DNA from: Rhizobium sp. 16-488-2b
GTDB taxonomy: Bacteria; Pseudomonadota; Alphaproteobacteria; Rhizobiales; Rhizobiaceae
NCBI RefSeq assembly: GCF_017741815.1
Contig: NZ_JAGHMF010000034.1
Span: forward strand, 434,001-498,000
DNA: 64,000 nucleotides
Direction of reading: 5' to 3'
Part shown: piece after piece, positions 25,327 through 34,589 of the stretch
How positions within the stretch are numbered: position 1 is the stretch's first letter
Layout: each line of letters begins with the position of its first letter
The notes under the pieces: generated by a model
Database searches by the model: none
What the model was told of the DNA's origin: nothing
What the model saw: the letters and a program-made list of their open reading frames with translations, nothing else
Made by a program: the position numbers and the translations under genes

Positions 25327-27069
25327 TCACGGTTTCGAGAGAATGTTGGCAAGGGCCTCGAAAGGCATCGGTCGCCCATACTTGTAGCCCTGCGCCGCGG
25401 AGCAGCCGAGCGATAGCAGGAACGCTTCTTGTTCAGAATTCTCGATACCTTCGGCTATCGTCTCGATCCCCATTTCGAGGCTCATCCTAATCATGGCTCG
25501 CGTGATGGCGGCGTCACGAGGCTTCGTCGATAGCTCGGAGACAAATCCACGGTCAATCTTCAAGGTTGTAAGCGGGTATCTTTGGAGCGAGCTGAGAGAT
25601 GCGTAACCGGTGCCGAAGTCGTCAAAAGCGATGCCAACGCCGATGTCACGTAGCGTGTTCATCGCCTCAAGAGACCGGTCGTCGTCGGTGAGAGCGATCG
25701 TTTCCGTGACCTCTATCTCGAGCAGGTTAGCCTCGAGCCGATATTTTTCAAGAGCCTCAGAGACCTTGCGGCCAAGATATGGGGCGCGAAGCTGAGCAGG
25801 AAAGAGGTTGACGCCCATCTTGATCTGCTGCGGACTCAGGGCGTTCATCAGCGCTGCTGTTCTGCAAGCCTCATCAAGAGTCCACCATCCAATTTCAAGT
25901 GCGAGCGCGCTTTGCTCCAGCGCGGGAAGAAATGCACCAGGAAGGAGCAATCCTTTTTCAGGGTGCTGCCAACGGATCAGCGCCTCTACCCCGAAGATGG
26001 TCCCAGTTTCGATATTCACCTGCGGTTGGTAGTGAAGCGCGAGTTGGCCAGCGCGGAGGGCCAGACGGAGTTCATCTCTCATTGCGCGTCGAGCCCCAGC
26101 CTCGCTCCGCATGGCTGGTTCGTAAACCTGGAACGATCTGCCACCCATGCTTTTCGCCTTGGTAAGAGCTAGATCGGCGTTCGCGAGAAGCTCGTCTGCA
26201 TCATCGCCGTCACGGGGGTATATGGCGCCTCCCACGCTTACGCTGACGTCCAACAGTTGTTCATTCACTTCGAAGGGCATTGAGAATGCCGTCATCACAA
26301 TCCCGGCTAGTGACTCGACGGCCTTTTGTTCGCAGGTATTCTGCACAAAGACGGCGAACTCATCATTACCAAATCGGGCGACCTGGGCAGCGGGAGGCAG
26401 CCGATGACGGAGTCGGACTGCGATTGATTGCAGCAATGAATCTCCTGTCGTGTGGCCGTGGGTATCATTGACATCCTGAAACCCATCTATGTCGATCATC
26501 AGCACCATTGCCGATCGATGCGGAACGGTCTCTTTCAGGAATTCGACGAACCGACCCCTGTTATGCAAACCCGTAAGGGTATCCTGGCTGGCTAGTCTCA
26601 ACAGCCGGCTCTCACGCTCGCGACGTTCAGAAATATCTTCTATGACGGCGCCGGCTCCCATTTCGACCCCATCGTGCCAGGCGCATAGTGTGAGCTCTAT
26701 CGGGAACTCGCTTCCATCTTTGCGGATTGCGTAGACCTCTACAGCCTTTCCCCCCAGATTCAACTCGGCTCCTGCCATAGCGCGGGCGAACCCTCGCGCG
26801 TGGGCGCTACGAAGACGCTCGGGAATGATTATTTCAACCGGGCGGCCGATCATCGCCTCTCGTTCGTAGCCGAACAGATTCGCCGCAGCGCGATTGACAA
26901 ACCTGATGTTGCCACGCGAGTCCACAGAGATGATAGTAAGTGTCGTGGCGTCGGCGAAGTTAGCTGCGGCGGTTGCGTCAAATCCGACGGTTCGCTTCGG
27001 TCGTGGAGGGGCCAGCGGTTCTGCGGCCGCCATTGCGTTATTGCCCAATTCCAAATCAACTAACGTCAT
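25327..27069 (-). CDS. PAS-GGDEF-EAL cyclic-di-GMP protein
   Basis: A 580-aa soluble protein. A PAS domain (about 38-150, IISVDSRGNIRFVNRAAANL, IIPERLRSAHARGF) is followed by a GGDEF domain with the altered active site RFGNDEF (234-238) and an EAL domain with EALIRW, EVTET, DDFGTGYASLSSL and KIDRGFV intact. The likely net activity is a c-di-GMP phosphodiesterase; whether GNDEF keeps synthase activity is not certain. No membrane segment is seen. PAS sensing of oxygen or redox would suit the location but is inference. Confidence 0.93.
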   Translation of the reverse strand: MTLVDLELGNNAMAAAEPLAPPRPKRTVGFDATAAANFADATTLTIISVDSRGNIRFVNRAAANLFGYEREAMIGRPVEIIIPERLRSAHARGFARAMAGAELNLGGKAVEVYAIRKDGSEFPIELTLCAWHDGVEMGAGAVIEDISERRERESRLLRLASQDTLTGLHNRGRFVEFLKETVPHRSAMVLMIDIDGFQDVNDTHGHTTGDSLLQSIAVRLRHRLPPAAQVARFGNDEFAVFVQNTCEQKAVESLAGIVMTAFSMPFEVNEQLLDVSVSVGGAIYPRDGDDADELLANADLALTKAKSMGGRSFQVYEPAMRSEAGARRAMRDELRLALRAGQLALHYQPQVNIETGTIFGVEALIRWQHPEKGLLLPGAFLPALEQSALALEIGWWTLDEACRTAALMNALSPQQIKMGVNLFPAQLRAPYLGRKVSEALEKYRLEANLLEIEVTETIALTDDDRSLEAMNTLRDIGVGIAFDDFGTGYASLSSLQRYPLTTLKIDRGFVSELSTKPRDAAITRAMIRMSLEMGIETIAEGIENSEQEAFLLSLGCSAAQGYKYGRPMPFEALANILSKP

Positions 27070-27410
27070 CGTGCACCAATGCTAACTTCCGAAAATGATA
27101 GCGTGAAAGGATTAGCAAACCTTGAAATGCGGCTGCAAAAAAAGACATTGCGACAGGTGGCTACGCCCTGTTCGAAGTTCGGCCGGAAACGACTGTCACC
27201 AATCTGCAGGCATAGACACAGTGGTTTAATGGTCAGCCGACCCTGACGCCTACGACCAGCGGATGCCAAGAGTAGGCGGTGCTTCACCATAACTCACGTT
27301 TTCGCATCATCCAGTATGGACATGCGAAACCACGACAGGTCGAAATGTGAGCCGCCCAACACTGAAAAAGAACCGAGGATCCTGGGTCAGCTTGATCAAG
27401 GTGGGGAAAA
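27070..27410. other. Intergenic region behind pseudoazurin
   Basis: About 340 bases between two minus-strand genes. Near 27390-27420 an imperfect inverted repeat (GCTTTGAT and ATCAAGC on the minus strand) could end the nos-pseudoazurin transcript. No gene or complete Fnr-type box is seen. Confidence 0.35.
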
Positions 27411-27845
27411 TCAAAGCTGCGACAGCGCCTTATCCACGCGCTCTCGAGCCTTATTGGGCAGCTTCCCCGTCTTTACGGCATCAAGATTTGTTGGGGCGTC
27501 GCCTACCGCGACCACTGCGACCATCCCCATCGGAAAGTGCGGCATGCATTTGATGACATAGACGCCCGGCGTCGAGAATGTCTCTTTGACGGTCTCGTTG
27601 GTCTTTCCCTTGAAGGCTTCAGCGCCATCTGGGATCATGCCCTTGACAGTTTCTGCATTATGACTCTTGTCGGTGGGAACAAACGTAACGGTGTCGCCAG
27701 GCTGGATTTTCGTCAGAAGTGGTTCGAACACCATGACGCCGTCGGCGCCTTTGTTTAGCATATGCACCTCGAAATCGGCAGCAGCAACCGAACCGGCAAT
27801 CACTGCGATGGGCGCAGCTAAAATTACAGTTTTCAAAAAATTCAT
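27411..27845 (-). CDS. Pseudoazurin, periplasmic blue copper electron donor
   Basis: A 144-aa cupredoxin with a cleavable signal peptide (cut near AAA-DFEVHM). Type-1 copper ligands are present: the His in SHNAETV, then Cys, His and Met in IKCMPHFPMGM. GGAGGAAAACTAA-like sequence lies at its ribosome site. Pseudoazurins carry electrons to copper nitrite reductase and N2O reductase. It lies 114 bases after nosX in the same direction, with no Fnr-type box between, so it may be the last gene of the nos operon. No nirK is in the window. Confidence 0.95.
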   Translation of the reverse strand: MNFLKTVILAAPIAVIAGSVAAADFEVHMLNKGADGVMVFEPLLTKIQPGDTVTFVPTDKSHNAETVKGMIPDGAEAFKGKTNETVKETFSTPGVYVIKCMPHFPMGMVAVVAVGDAPTNLDAVKTGKLPNKARERVDKALSQL

Positions 27846-27959
27846 TTAGTTTTCCTCCGTGGCTTTCCTCTGCATCACCGACCGATGACTGGTTTCTTTG
27901 TGGCCACCGATCGAAACTTGGTACCCGGCTTCGAATGCAGGCTAGGTTGCGGGCAACGA

Positions 27960-28952
27960 TTAGGCCGAGTTTCCGAACCGTGCGTGAGCGCCTTCATTAC
28001 TTATAAGATCGACAATTAGGTCGGCTCCTTTTTCAAGGATCGCCCGAATTTCTCCTTCTGGCATAAGACAGAATGAGGTAGCCAAGGCGTCAGCGCGGGT
28101 CGCGTCATCTGCCACCACGGACACGCGCCGGTAGAGCCGCGGCGTGATCCCGTTCCGGGGATCGATAATGTGGCCGAAGCGGCCTGCCTCGTCGAACTCA
28201 AATCCGCTGCTGCTTGAGGTCGCAACCGCTTTGTCGACAATGCTGAGAACGTGATCGGGATGTTCGTCGTTCTCACTTTCTGCCAGACCCACCTGCCAGG
28301 CAGTCCCATCCGCACGGCTTCCGATTGCGCGATCCTCGCCCATGTCAACAAGGCAGCTCGTGACGCCAGCATTCCGCAGCAGGTCAACGATGCGATCTGT
28401 GATATACCCCTGCGCGATGCCGTTGAACGTTAACCCCGCGGCGGAGCCCAAAACGACACGGTCCCGATTGAACTTGATACGGTCGAAACCAACCACCGCG
28501 AGAACCCTGGCGATTTCGGTTTTGTCTGGACCGTTGGGAGCGGCCTCGTTAGAGGAGAAGTGATCGTAGTACAACCGCCAGATCGGTTGCACCGTCGGGT
28601 CGAACAGGCCGCCGGTGGTTTCCCAAATGCCGCGACTACTGTGAAGCAAACTTATAAGGTCCTGTGGAGGAGCAACGAGGACTCCGACCCTATTCAACTC
28701 TGACAGTGCCGAGTCGGCGCGACTGAGGCTGAATACTTTCTCTAGCCGTGCCACTTCCGCCACGACAAGCTCGATCAGGCGCGAGGCGGCAACCGGATCC
28801 GGATGGTTGAGAAGGAGACGCGCCGGCGCGCCGAGCGCTTGGCCCTCCCACGTCGTCGGAATAGCGGCTGCTTCTGCACCTCTTAGAAGAGGCAGGCCTG
28901 CCACCGCGGCGAAGATTGAAATTGCTCGACGTCGGCTGAACATCCTAACCAT
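27960..28952 (-). CDS. nosX: NosX, ApbE-type FMN transferase
   Basis: A 330-aa periplasmic ApbE-family protein with a twin-arginine-like start (FSRRRAISIFAAVAGLPLL). It contains LSRADSALSELNR, the GGLFDPTVQPIW region and LTFNGIAQGYITDRI. It transfers FMN onto NosR. I chose the ATG at 28952, 9 bases after GGAGG; an ATG two codons upstream is possible. Overlaps nosL. Confidence 0.92.
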   Translation of the reverse strand: MVRMFSRRRAISIFAAVAGLPLLRGAEAAAIPTTWEGQALGAPARLLLNHPDPVAASRLIELVVAEVARLEKVFSLSRADSALSELNRVGVLVAPPQDLISLLHSSRGIWETTGGLFDPTVQPIWRLYYDHFSSNEAAPNGPDKTEIARVLAVVGFDRIKFNRDRVVLGSAAGLTFNGIAQGYITDRIVDLLRNAGVTSCLVDMGEDRAIGSRADGTAWQVGLAESENDEHPDHVLSIVDKAVATSSSSGFEFDEAGRFGHIIDPRNGITPRLYRRVSVVADDATRADALATSFCLMPEGEIRAILEKGADLIVDLISNEGAHARFGNSA

Positions 28953-29511
28953 GGTCATGTGCCTCCGGTTTCACTGATGAGTCGCTTGGCGTCGGATCGC
29001 TTGTGTTTGATCCGTTTCCAAGTACGTAGTCGCGAGGAACGTCGTCGAATGTCACGACCTGACCACCATTTTTTCCCGCAAATTCGATAGCAGCGTCTTC
29101 CGACGAAAACGGCACCGCCTCCTCGGTTCCCATCCCTCCGCGGCGAGAGCTGCCAATCACGTAAAACGCCTTCCGGGCGTCCACCCAGTTCTCGGCACCC
29201 GGCTTTTCCCAACTCGGCGCTTTGCCCATGTCAGAGACGTAGATCGCGACAAAATCCTTCGGCTCTTCAGGAAGCATCGTGAAGGCAAGAGCATCACGTG
29301 CTGAAGAAAACCAAATGGGTTCTCCCACCTTGGCGTCCAGGATGACCTGGCCCTTTGGTCCCGCGTGTTCGAGCACGTTCATCCCGCAGTACCTGCCTAT
29401 TGCGTCCTTCGTAAGCGCGAAGGGAGCCGGCGGCGGCGATTCCTTCTTTTCTTCGCAACCGCTCAGGAATAGCGACGAAAGGAAGATCATGACCGTGATG
29501 AGGTTCTTCAC
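28945..29511 (-). CDS. nosL: NosL, copper chaperone lipoprotein
   Basis: A 188-aa outer or inner membrane lipoprotein: signal peptide with lipobox LSGC (Cys19), then the NosL domain with YCGMNVLEHAGPKGQVI, whose Cys and Met are part of the Cu(I) site. The C-terminus is His-rich (EAHDHG). It delivers copper to NosZ with NosDFY. Overlaps both nosY and nosX. Confidence 0.93.
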   Translation of the reverse strand: MKNLITVMIFLSSLFLSGCEEKKESPPPAPFALTKDAIGRYCGMNVLEHAGPKGQVILDAKVGEPIWFSSARDALAFTMLPEEPKDFVAIYVSDMGKAPSWEKPGAENWVDARKAFYVIGSSRRGGMGTEEAVPFSSEDAAIEFAGKNGGQVVTFDDVPRDYVLGNGSNTSDPTPSDSSVKPEAHDHG

Positions 29512-30335
29512 AGTTCTCTCCTAGAAAAGGTCAGGGAAGCCAGTGCCAGAGGACCAGCGATCCACACCGCAAGAGCAGCTACCAAGATGGTGGCGCCAAG
29601 TCCTGAGTTTTCGGCTACGCCACCCATACCCGACAATGCTCGGGCGCCTCCCGATCCGAGGTTGAGCATCCGGTAGGCGTCCGTGGGGTTAATGAGTAGA
29701 AGAGCGTCCAGTACCCCCGCTGGCAGAGCATGTCCTCCCGCGGCCACCAATGCCCCGAGCAACGCCATGTCGTAGATCACGACAAAGAGTAGCCAGACGC
29801 CAATGGCTACCCCGCCTGCAGTGCTTCGCTCGCTGACCAGACCGCTGATGAGATATCCCACCGCAATGAACACGCCGCCCAAGAGTATCGACGATCCTAG
29901 CAAAACCATGAACGCATACCAGCTTTCGGCATCAATAGTGTTTCCGGTCGCGACCAGCATGACCGCGGTCGCGCCGTAGCCGATCAGTGTTGCGAATGCG
30001 AGAATAGCGATGTGGCCGGCAAATTTTCCCAACAAGACCTGGTTTCGTCCGACGGGGTAGCTTAGGAGCAACAGCATGGTGCCTCTTTCCATCTCCCCGA
30101 CTATGGCGTCGTGAGAGAGCAAGAGTGCGATCAGCGGCACGAGGAAGATCGTGAGGCTAGAAAGGCTTACGATCACGACGTCGAGACGTCCGCTGCCGAC
30201 ATTCCCGGTCGGAGCGCTTCCAAGCAGAGAGAGCGTCAAGGCCAGTGCGCCGAGAAGAAGCGTTGTCGCAAGGACCCATCTGTTGCGCAGCCCCTCGCGG
30301 ATTTCCTTTGAGGCTATAATCAGGACGTTTCTCAT
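29508..30335 (-). CDS. nosY: NosY, ABC transporter permease
   Basis: A 275-aa membrane protein with six hydrophobic segments and the early helix-loop MERGTMLLLLSYPVGRNQVLLGK typical of NosY/ABC-2 permeases. With NosF and NosD it forms the complex needed to build the CuZ site of NosZ. Overlaps nosF by 4 bases. Confidence 0.94.
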   Translation of the reverse strand: MRNVLIIASKEIREGLRNRWVLATTLLLGALALTLSLLGSAPTGNVGSGRLDVVIVSLSSLTIFLVPLIALLLSHDAIVGEMERGTMLLLLSYPVGRNQVLLGKFAGHIAILAFATLIGYGATAVMLVATGNTIDAESWYAFMVLLGSSILLGGVFIAVGYLISGLVSERSTAGGVAIGVWLLFVVIYDMALLGALVAAGGHALPAGVLDALLLINPTDAYRMLNLGSGGARALSGMGGVAENSGLGATILVAALAVWIAGPLALASLTFSRREL

Positions 30336-31252
30336 GCCGCTCTCTTTCCAGCGCTCAGGAAATGAGCATAGAGGTCATCCAATGTGGGCTCGATTATGTG
30401 GAGTGCCGCGACGTCGCCAGGGACGACGGTTACGTGACGTAGAAGCTCAATCTTTTCTTCGTTGCTCACCATGGCCTCAAGCGTGCCCGGCACCGTTTCT
30501 TTCCAGCCAAAACTCTCGCTTTTAAGTCTTTCGAAAGCCCGACGGTTTGCAAGCGTGACGCGCACGTGCGTCGGCAAACGTGCCAGTCCTCGAAGATCGT
30601 CCATGGTTCCATCTGCAACGGCCACGCCCTCGTTGACGATTAACAACCGATCCGCGCGGTCTTCTAGCTCCGTAAGCGCGTGCGAGGAGAGAAGGATGGC
30701 CGCACCTTTCGATTTCAGTTCCGCCAACAGATCGTAGAACCTACGACGCGATGCCGGGTCGAGGCCGCTCGTCGGTTCGTCCAGGAGCAGAAGGCGAGGC
30801 TCGCCCAGGAGGGCTTGCGCCAGGCCCAGCCTTTGGCGCATTCCTTTCGAGTACGTCCGGACCGGTCGGGCCGCTGCCTCCGCACCAAGCCCGACGCGCT
30901 CCAGCAGACCTATGGGATCGGATCCCTGCACCTGCTTGAGCCTGCTATAGAATGCGAGAGTCTCCCGACCAGTCAACGCGTTGTGGAATGCGACGCTTTC
31001 TGGAAGGTACCCAAGTCTCTGACGCACAGCGACAGCGCCGGACGCTGGGTCTTCGCCCATCACCCTGATACTTCCGCTTGAGGGGCGAATGAGACCGAGC
31101 ATCAATTTGATCAAGGTGGTTTTTCCAGCCCCATTATGGCCTACGAGCGCCACCATCTCGCCCTCGTTAAGCGCAAAAGAAACATCTCTTACCGCCTGCA
31201 CTTTTCCGTAGTGCTTGGCGATTTTGGATACGACGACGGTCGGCTCTGTCAT
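30332..31252 (-). CDS. nosF: NosF, ABC transporter ATPase
   Basis: A 306-aa ATPase with Walker A GHNGAGKTT, signature YSKGMRQRLG, Walker B LLLLDEPTSGLD and H-loop SSHALTELE. The open frame runs further upstream into nosD, but the ATG at 31252 overlaps the nosD stop (ATGA) and gives the normal N-terminus MTEPTVVVSKIAKHYG. Confidence 0.95.
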   Translation of the reverse strand: MTEPTVVVSKIAKHYGKVQAVRDVSFALNEGEMVALVGHNGAGKTTLIKLMLGLIRPSSGSIRVMGEDPASGAVAVRQRLGYLPESVAFHNALTGRETLAFYSRLKQVQGSDPIGLLERVGLGAEAAARPVRTYSKGMRQRLGLAQALLGEPRLLLLDEPTSGLDPASRRRFYDLLAELKSKGAAILLSSHALTELEDRADRLLIVNEGVAVADGTMDDLRGLARLPTHVRVTLANRRAFERLKSESFGWKETVPGTLEAMVSNEEKIELLRHVTVVPGDVAALHIIEPTLDDLYAHFLSAGKRAA

Positions 31253-32622
31253 TTTACAGCTCCAGAAGGCGGGGGAGGCACCATCAAGGGGTGGTTGTCT
31301 ATTACGCCGCCAGGAAGCAAGGCCGGGAACTGAGCTTGCGCCCACCGGATCAGTTGGACGGCAGGGCTGGTCGCGAGAAGCTTGGCCTGCGGCGATGTCC
31401 ACAGAACCTTGTCCATCACGTCGTTGGGGCGGTAGGGATTGTCGCCAATGCCGTCGCCGTTGAGGTCGAACGCGGGATTGTCGCTCCAGTAATTGCCGCG
31501 ACCGTTGGCCGACCAATCGAGGTAGCGTGTTCCGACATACTTCACCTGATTGCGATTGTTTATGAAGGAGTTACCACTCATGGTGTTCCCCTCCGAACCG
31601 GCCGTGAAGTGGATGCCGATCGCGCAGCCATTGAACTCGTTGTCGACGAGTTTGTTTTTGTTCGCATTGTAGATGAATACGCATTTTTCAGGGCCAAGGC
31701 GGAATCCCGAGATATCTCCCGCAGCAATGGGGCTCGCCGCCTCCGCAGGTATCTCGTCCGCAGACGCCCGCGCGCCTGCAGACGCCCAACGGCTTTCAGG
31801 CTGTGACCGTCCGCGTACGACGTTGCCTTCTACCAAGGAACTGTTGGCTGAATTCAGCAGGATACCGTGATCGCGATCACCATCGGAGACGTTGTCGATG
31901 ATCTTAAGGCGGTTCGAAAACATGATCGCATAGCCGACAGTGTTGCCCGCCGAAACGTTGCCACTGATCTCGCTGTCGTTGGTGTACATGTAGTGAATTG
32001 CAAAACGTAGGTCGTGAAAGTTATTCTTGCTAAAGACATTCCGCTTGCTGGCGTTTGTCGCGATGCCGTCGCGCCCAAAACTGATGTCGTTCTCAACAAC
32101 TTTCGCGCCAGGAGCGTTCCAGACCGTTACGCCGTTTCCAGACTCGCTGAGCCGGCCTTCCTTGATCCCGACGATCCGATTTCCGCGGGTAACGGAATCC
32201 TTCGCACCATGAATGTAAATCCCATAGAGATTCTCTGAGATCAGGTTGTTTTCAATGACAGCGCCGGTGGCCGCCTCGGTCGCAAAGACGCCAGAGTCCA
32301 TCGTTTCCAGGTTCGAGCCGGATCCTCTTATCTCAAGACCGCGCAAGGTGACGTCCGCAGCATTTATGGTTACGACCGTTCCTTTGCCATTCCCGACCAC
32401 GACCGCGCCTGGGGACCCTTGGAGGACCACCGGCTTGCTAAGAGTCAGAGGCCCTTCGTAGCTGCCTGATCGGAGGGTGATCGTATCGCCCGGCGCGGCC
32501 TGCGCGACAGCCTCGACTAGACTCGGACCGTCCGAGGGCGACACAAAGCGATCCGCGGCTGAGGCGGTGGCAGCGATGGCGGCCCAGAGGGCCGCCATCG
32601 TTAATGTCCTTGCTTGTCGCAT
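31249..32622 (-). CDS. nosD: NosD, periplasmic copper-site assembly protein
   Basis: A 457-aa right-handed beta-helix protein with a signal peptide (MRQARTLTMAALWAAIAATA) and PbH1-type repeats of the N-x2-I/V-x2-N form (ENNLISENLYGIYIHGAKDS, NKLVDNEFNGCAIGIHF). The ATG at 32622 overlaps the nosZ stop by one base (TGATG), so the upstream extension of the frame is not used. It receives copper from NosL and passes it to NosZ. Confidence 0.94.
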   Translation of the reverse strand: MRQARTLTMAALWAAIAATASAADRFVSPSDGPSLVEAVAQAAPGDTITLRSGSYEGPLTLSKPVVLQGSPGAVVVGNGKGTVVTINAADVTLRGLEIRGSGSNLETMDSGVFATEAATGAVIENNLISENLYGIYIHGAKDSVTRGNRIVGIKEGRLSESGNGVTVWNAPGAKVVENDISFGRDGIATNASKRNVFSKNNFHDLRFAIHYMYTNDSEISGNVSAGNTVGYAIMFSNRLKIIDNVSDGDRDHGILLNSANSSLVEGNVVRGRSQPESRWASAGARASADEIPAEAASPIAAGDISGFRLGPEKCVFIYNANKNKLVDNEFNGCAIGIHFTAGSEGNTMSGNSFINNRNQVKYVGTRYLDWSANGRGNYWSDNPAFDLNGDGIGDNPYRPNDVMDKVLWTSPQAKLLATSPAVQLIRWAQAQFPALLPGGVIDNHPLMVPPPPSGAVK

Positions 32623-34541
32623 CAGATCGTCTTCGGTTCCACCAGCATACGGCCCTTCATTTCCATGTGCATCGCGTGGCAGAACCACGAGCAATAATAC
32701 CAGTAGACGCCTGGTTTGCTTGCCTTGAAGGTGACCGACGCAGTCGCTTGCGGCGCGACCTCCATGTTGATCCCGTAGTTGACGATCGCGAAACCGTGCG
32801 TCAGGTCTTCGACTTCGTCAATGTTCGTAACATAGACAGTGACCTCGTCTCCTTCCTTCACGGTAAAGGATTCCAAACCGTAGGCGGGGGCGGACGAGGT
32901 CATATAGACCCTCACCTTGTCGCCATCGCGGACGACCTGGGAGTCCGTCATGAGGTCGATGTTGTCTTTCTTCGCCTGCGCGACCGCGTCGGCAAAGAAG
33001 GGATCATCGCGGCTCCAGAGGCTGACTGGGTTGATCTTTGACGCATGAACAATCGTCGCATCGTGCGGTTCTGCGAAGGTCGGGTTGTCATGTACCAGAA
33101 CCATCTCGTCCCCGGAGATGTCGATAAGCTGGTCGCTCTCGGGCTTGAGCGGACCTGCGTTGAGGTACCTATCCTTCGAGAACTTGTTCAGCGAAATGAG
33201 CCACTTGCCATCTGCTTCCTTGGTCTGGCCCATCGAGCTGTGGTTATGGCCCGGCTGGTAATGGACGTCGAGCTTCTGGCGGATCGGATTGACCTCTTCA
33301 CCCTTGAAGGCACGCTTGGCATCTTCGATGTTCCATTTGCAAATCTGGCTGTCGATGAACAGCGTGGTATAGGCGTTGCCACGACCGTCATAGGCCGTGT
33401 GCAAAGGACCGAGACCGAGTTCCGGTTCCGCGACCACGGTGTCTCGGGGCTTGATCTTGTCGTCGAAAAGATCGTCGAACTTGCGGACGTCGAAGACTGT
33501 CACGGTTGGGGAGAGCTTGCCTGCAGCCACCGCATGGATTCCGTCGGGTGCCGTGTTCATGCCATGGGGCCCGTTCGAAACCGGAATATAGCGCGTGTAC
33601 TTCGAACCATGCCGTCCATCGATAACCGGAACGCCGCTGATCTCCTTGTAATCACCGTTCTTTACGGCTTCCTCGATGCGTTTGATATTGAAGACGACCA
33701 CCCAGTCCTGGTCCTTCGCCATCATCTGCTCGAGGTTCACGCCGTTTTCGGAATTGTAGCAGGTGGAGTAGCAGTATTTGCCCTGATAGTCGGCGTCGAC
33801 GTTGTCGAGGTTACCGTCGACGATGACCTGCCATGCGACCTTCATGGTTTCGCCATCAACCGCGGTGAATACGGCCTGATAGGCCTTCGGATCGTCCAAG
33901 ACCTTGCCGTCATTCGGAATCGGAACGCCGTCTTCACCGTTGCAGAATACGTAGCCGGTCTTCGGATACTTCTGAACACGAAGACCATGAACCGTGTGCT
34001 GGTTGGGCAGCTCGATGATCTTGTCGCACTTCATCACGTCGAGACGAATGCGGCATACGCGAGTGTTTGCCTTGTCGTTGGCGTATAGATACCGTCCATC
34101 ATAGGTGCCGTCCGTTTGCGACGGATGCGGGTGGTGAAGATCTCCGTTGTGGTAGACGCCGCCCTGATCCTTCAGGAATTCCACCGTTTTGGGAAGTAGG
34201 CCTTCCGTCAGAACCTTCCGGCTTTCGTTGGTCTGTCCCCAACCTGTTGCGCTGCAGCGGTTGAATACCGGAATGCGCATGATTTCGCGCATGGAGGGCA
34301 CCCCCACAATCCGAACTTCGCCGCACTGGCCGCTGGAGAAGAACGTGTAGTACTCGTCGAGCTCTCCCGGCTTCACTTCCCACGTCTGCTTGCGCCCTTC
34401 CGCTGCCATGGCCTCAGTAGCGAGCGCGCCCGAGAAGTTGATGGCTCCCCCTGCTGCTACAGCTCCGGCAGCCGCGGCCATCGCCGTGGTTCCGAGAAGC
34501 TGACGTCTGTTGAACCTCGGCTGCGTGTCTTCCGTTGACAT
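32622..34541 (-). CDS. nosZ: Nitrous oxide reductase
   Basis: A 639-aa periplasmic copper enzyme reducing N2O to N2. A Tat signal (NRRQLLGTTAMAAAAG) marks it as clade I. The seven-bladed propeller carries CuZ histidines (for example in DLHHPHPSQTDG, GPLHTAYDGRG, GHNHSSMG) and the C-terminal cupredoxin domain has the CuA motif CSWFCHAMHMEMKG. All key residues I can check are present, so it should be active. No Fnr-type box stands directly before it; it follows nosR by 48 bases. Confidence 0.97.
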   Translation of the reverse strand: MSTEDTQPRFNRRQLLGTTAMAAAAGAVAAGGAINFSGALATEAMAAEGRKQTWEVKPGELDEYYTFFSSGQCGEVRIVGVPSMREIMRIPVFNRCSATGWGQTNESRKVLTEGLLPKTVEFLKDQGGVYHNGDLHHPHPSQTDGTYDGRYLYANDKANTRVCRIRLDVMKCDKIIELPNQHTVHGLRVQKYPKTGYVFCNGEDGVPIPNDGKVLDDPKAYQAVFTAVDGETMKVAWQVIVDGNLDNVDADYQGKYCYSTCYNSENGVNLEQMMAKDQDWVVVFNIKRIEEAVKNGDYKEISGVPVIDGRHGSKYTRYIPVSNGPHGMNTAPDGIHAVAAGKLSPTVTVFDVRKFDDLFDDKIKPRDTVVAEPELGLGPLHTAYDGRGNAYTTLFIDSQICKWNIEDAKRAFKGEEVNPIRQKLDVHYQPGHNHSSMGQTKEADGKWLISLNKFSKDRYLNAGPLKPESDQLIDISGDEMVLVHDNPTFAEPHDATIVHASKINPVSLWSRDDPFFADAVAQAKKDNIDLMTDSQVVRDGDKVRVYMTSSAPAYGLESFTVKEGDEVTVYVTNIDEVEDLTHGFAIVNYGINMEVAPQATASVTFKASKPGVYWYYCSWFCHAMHMEMKGRMLVEPKTI

Positions 34542-34589
34542 GTTTTCACTTCCCTAGTTGAGGCCGCGACTGAAATGTCGCGCGCCGAT

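Noticed and set aside
27390..27420. Tenth Fnr-type box (TTGATCAAGG...) behind pseudoazurin
   Set aside because: Only one half-site is good; the second is missing at the right spacing.
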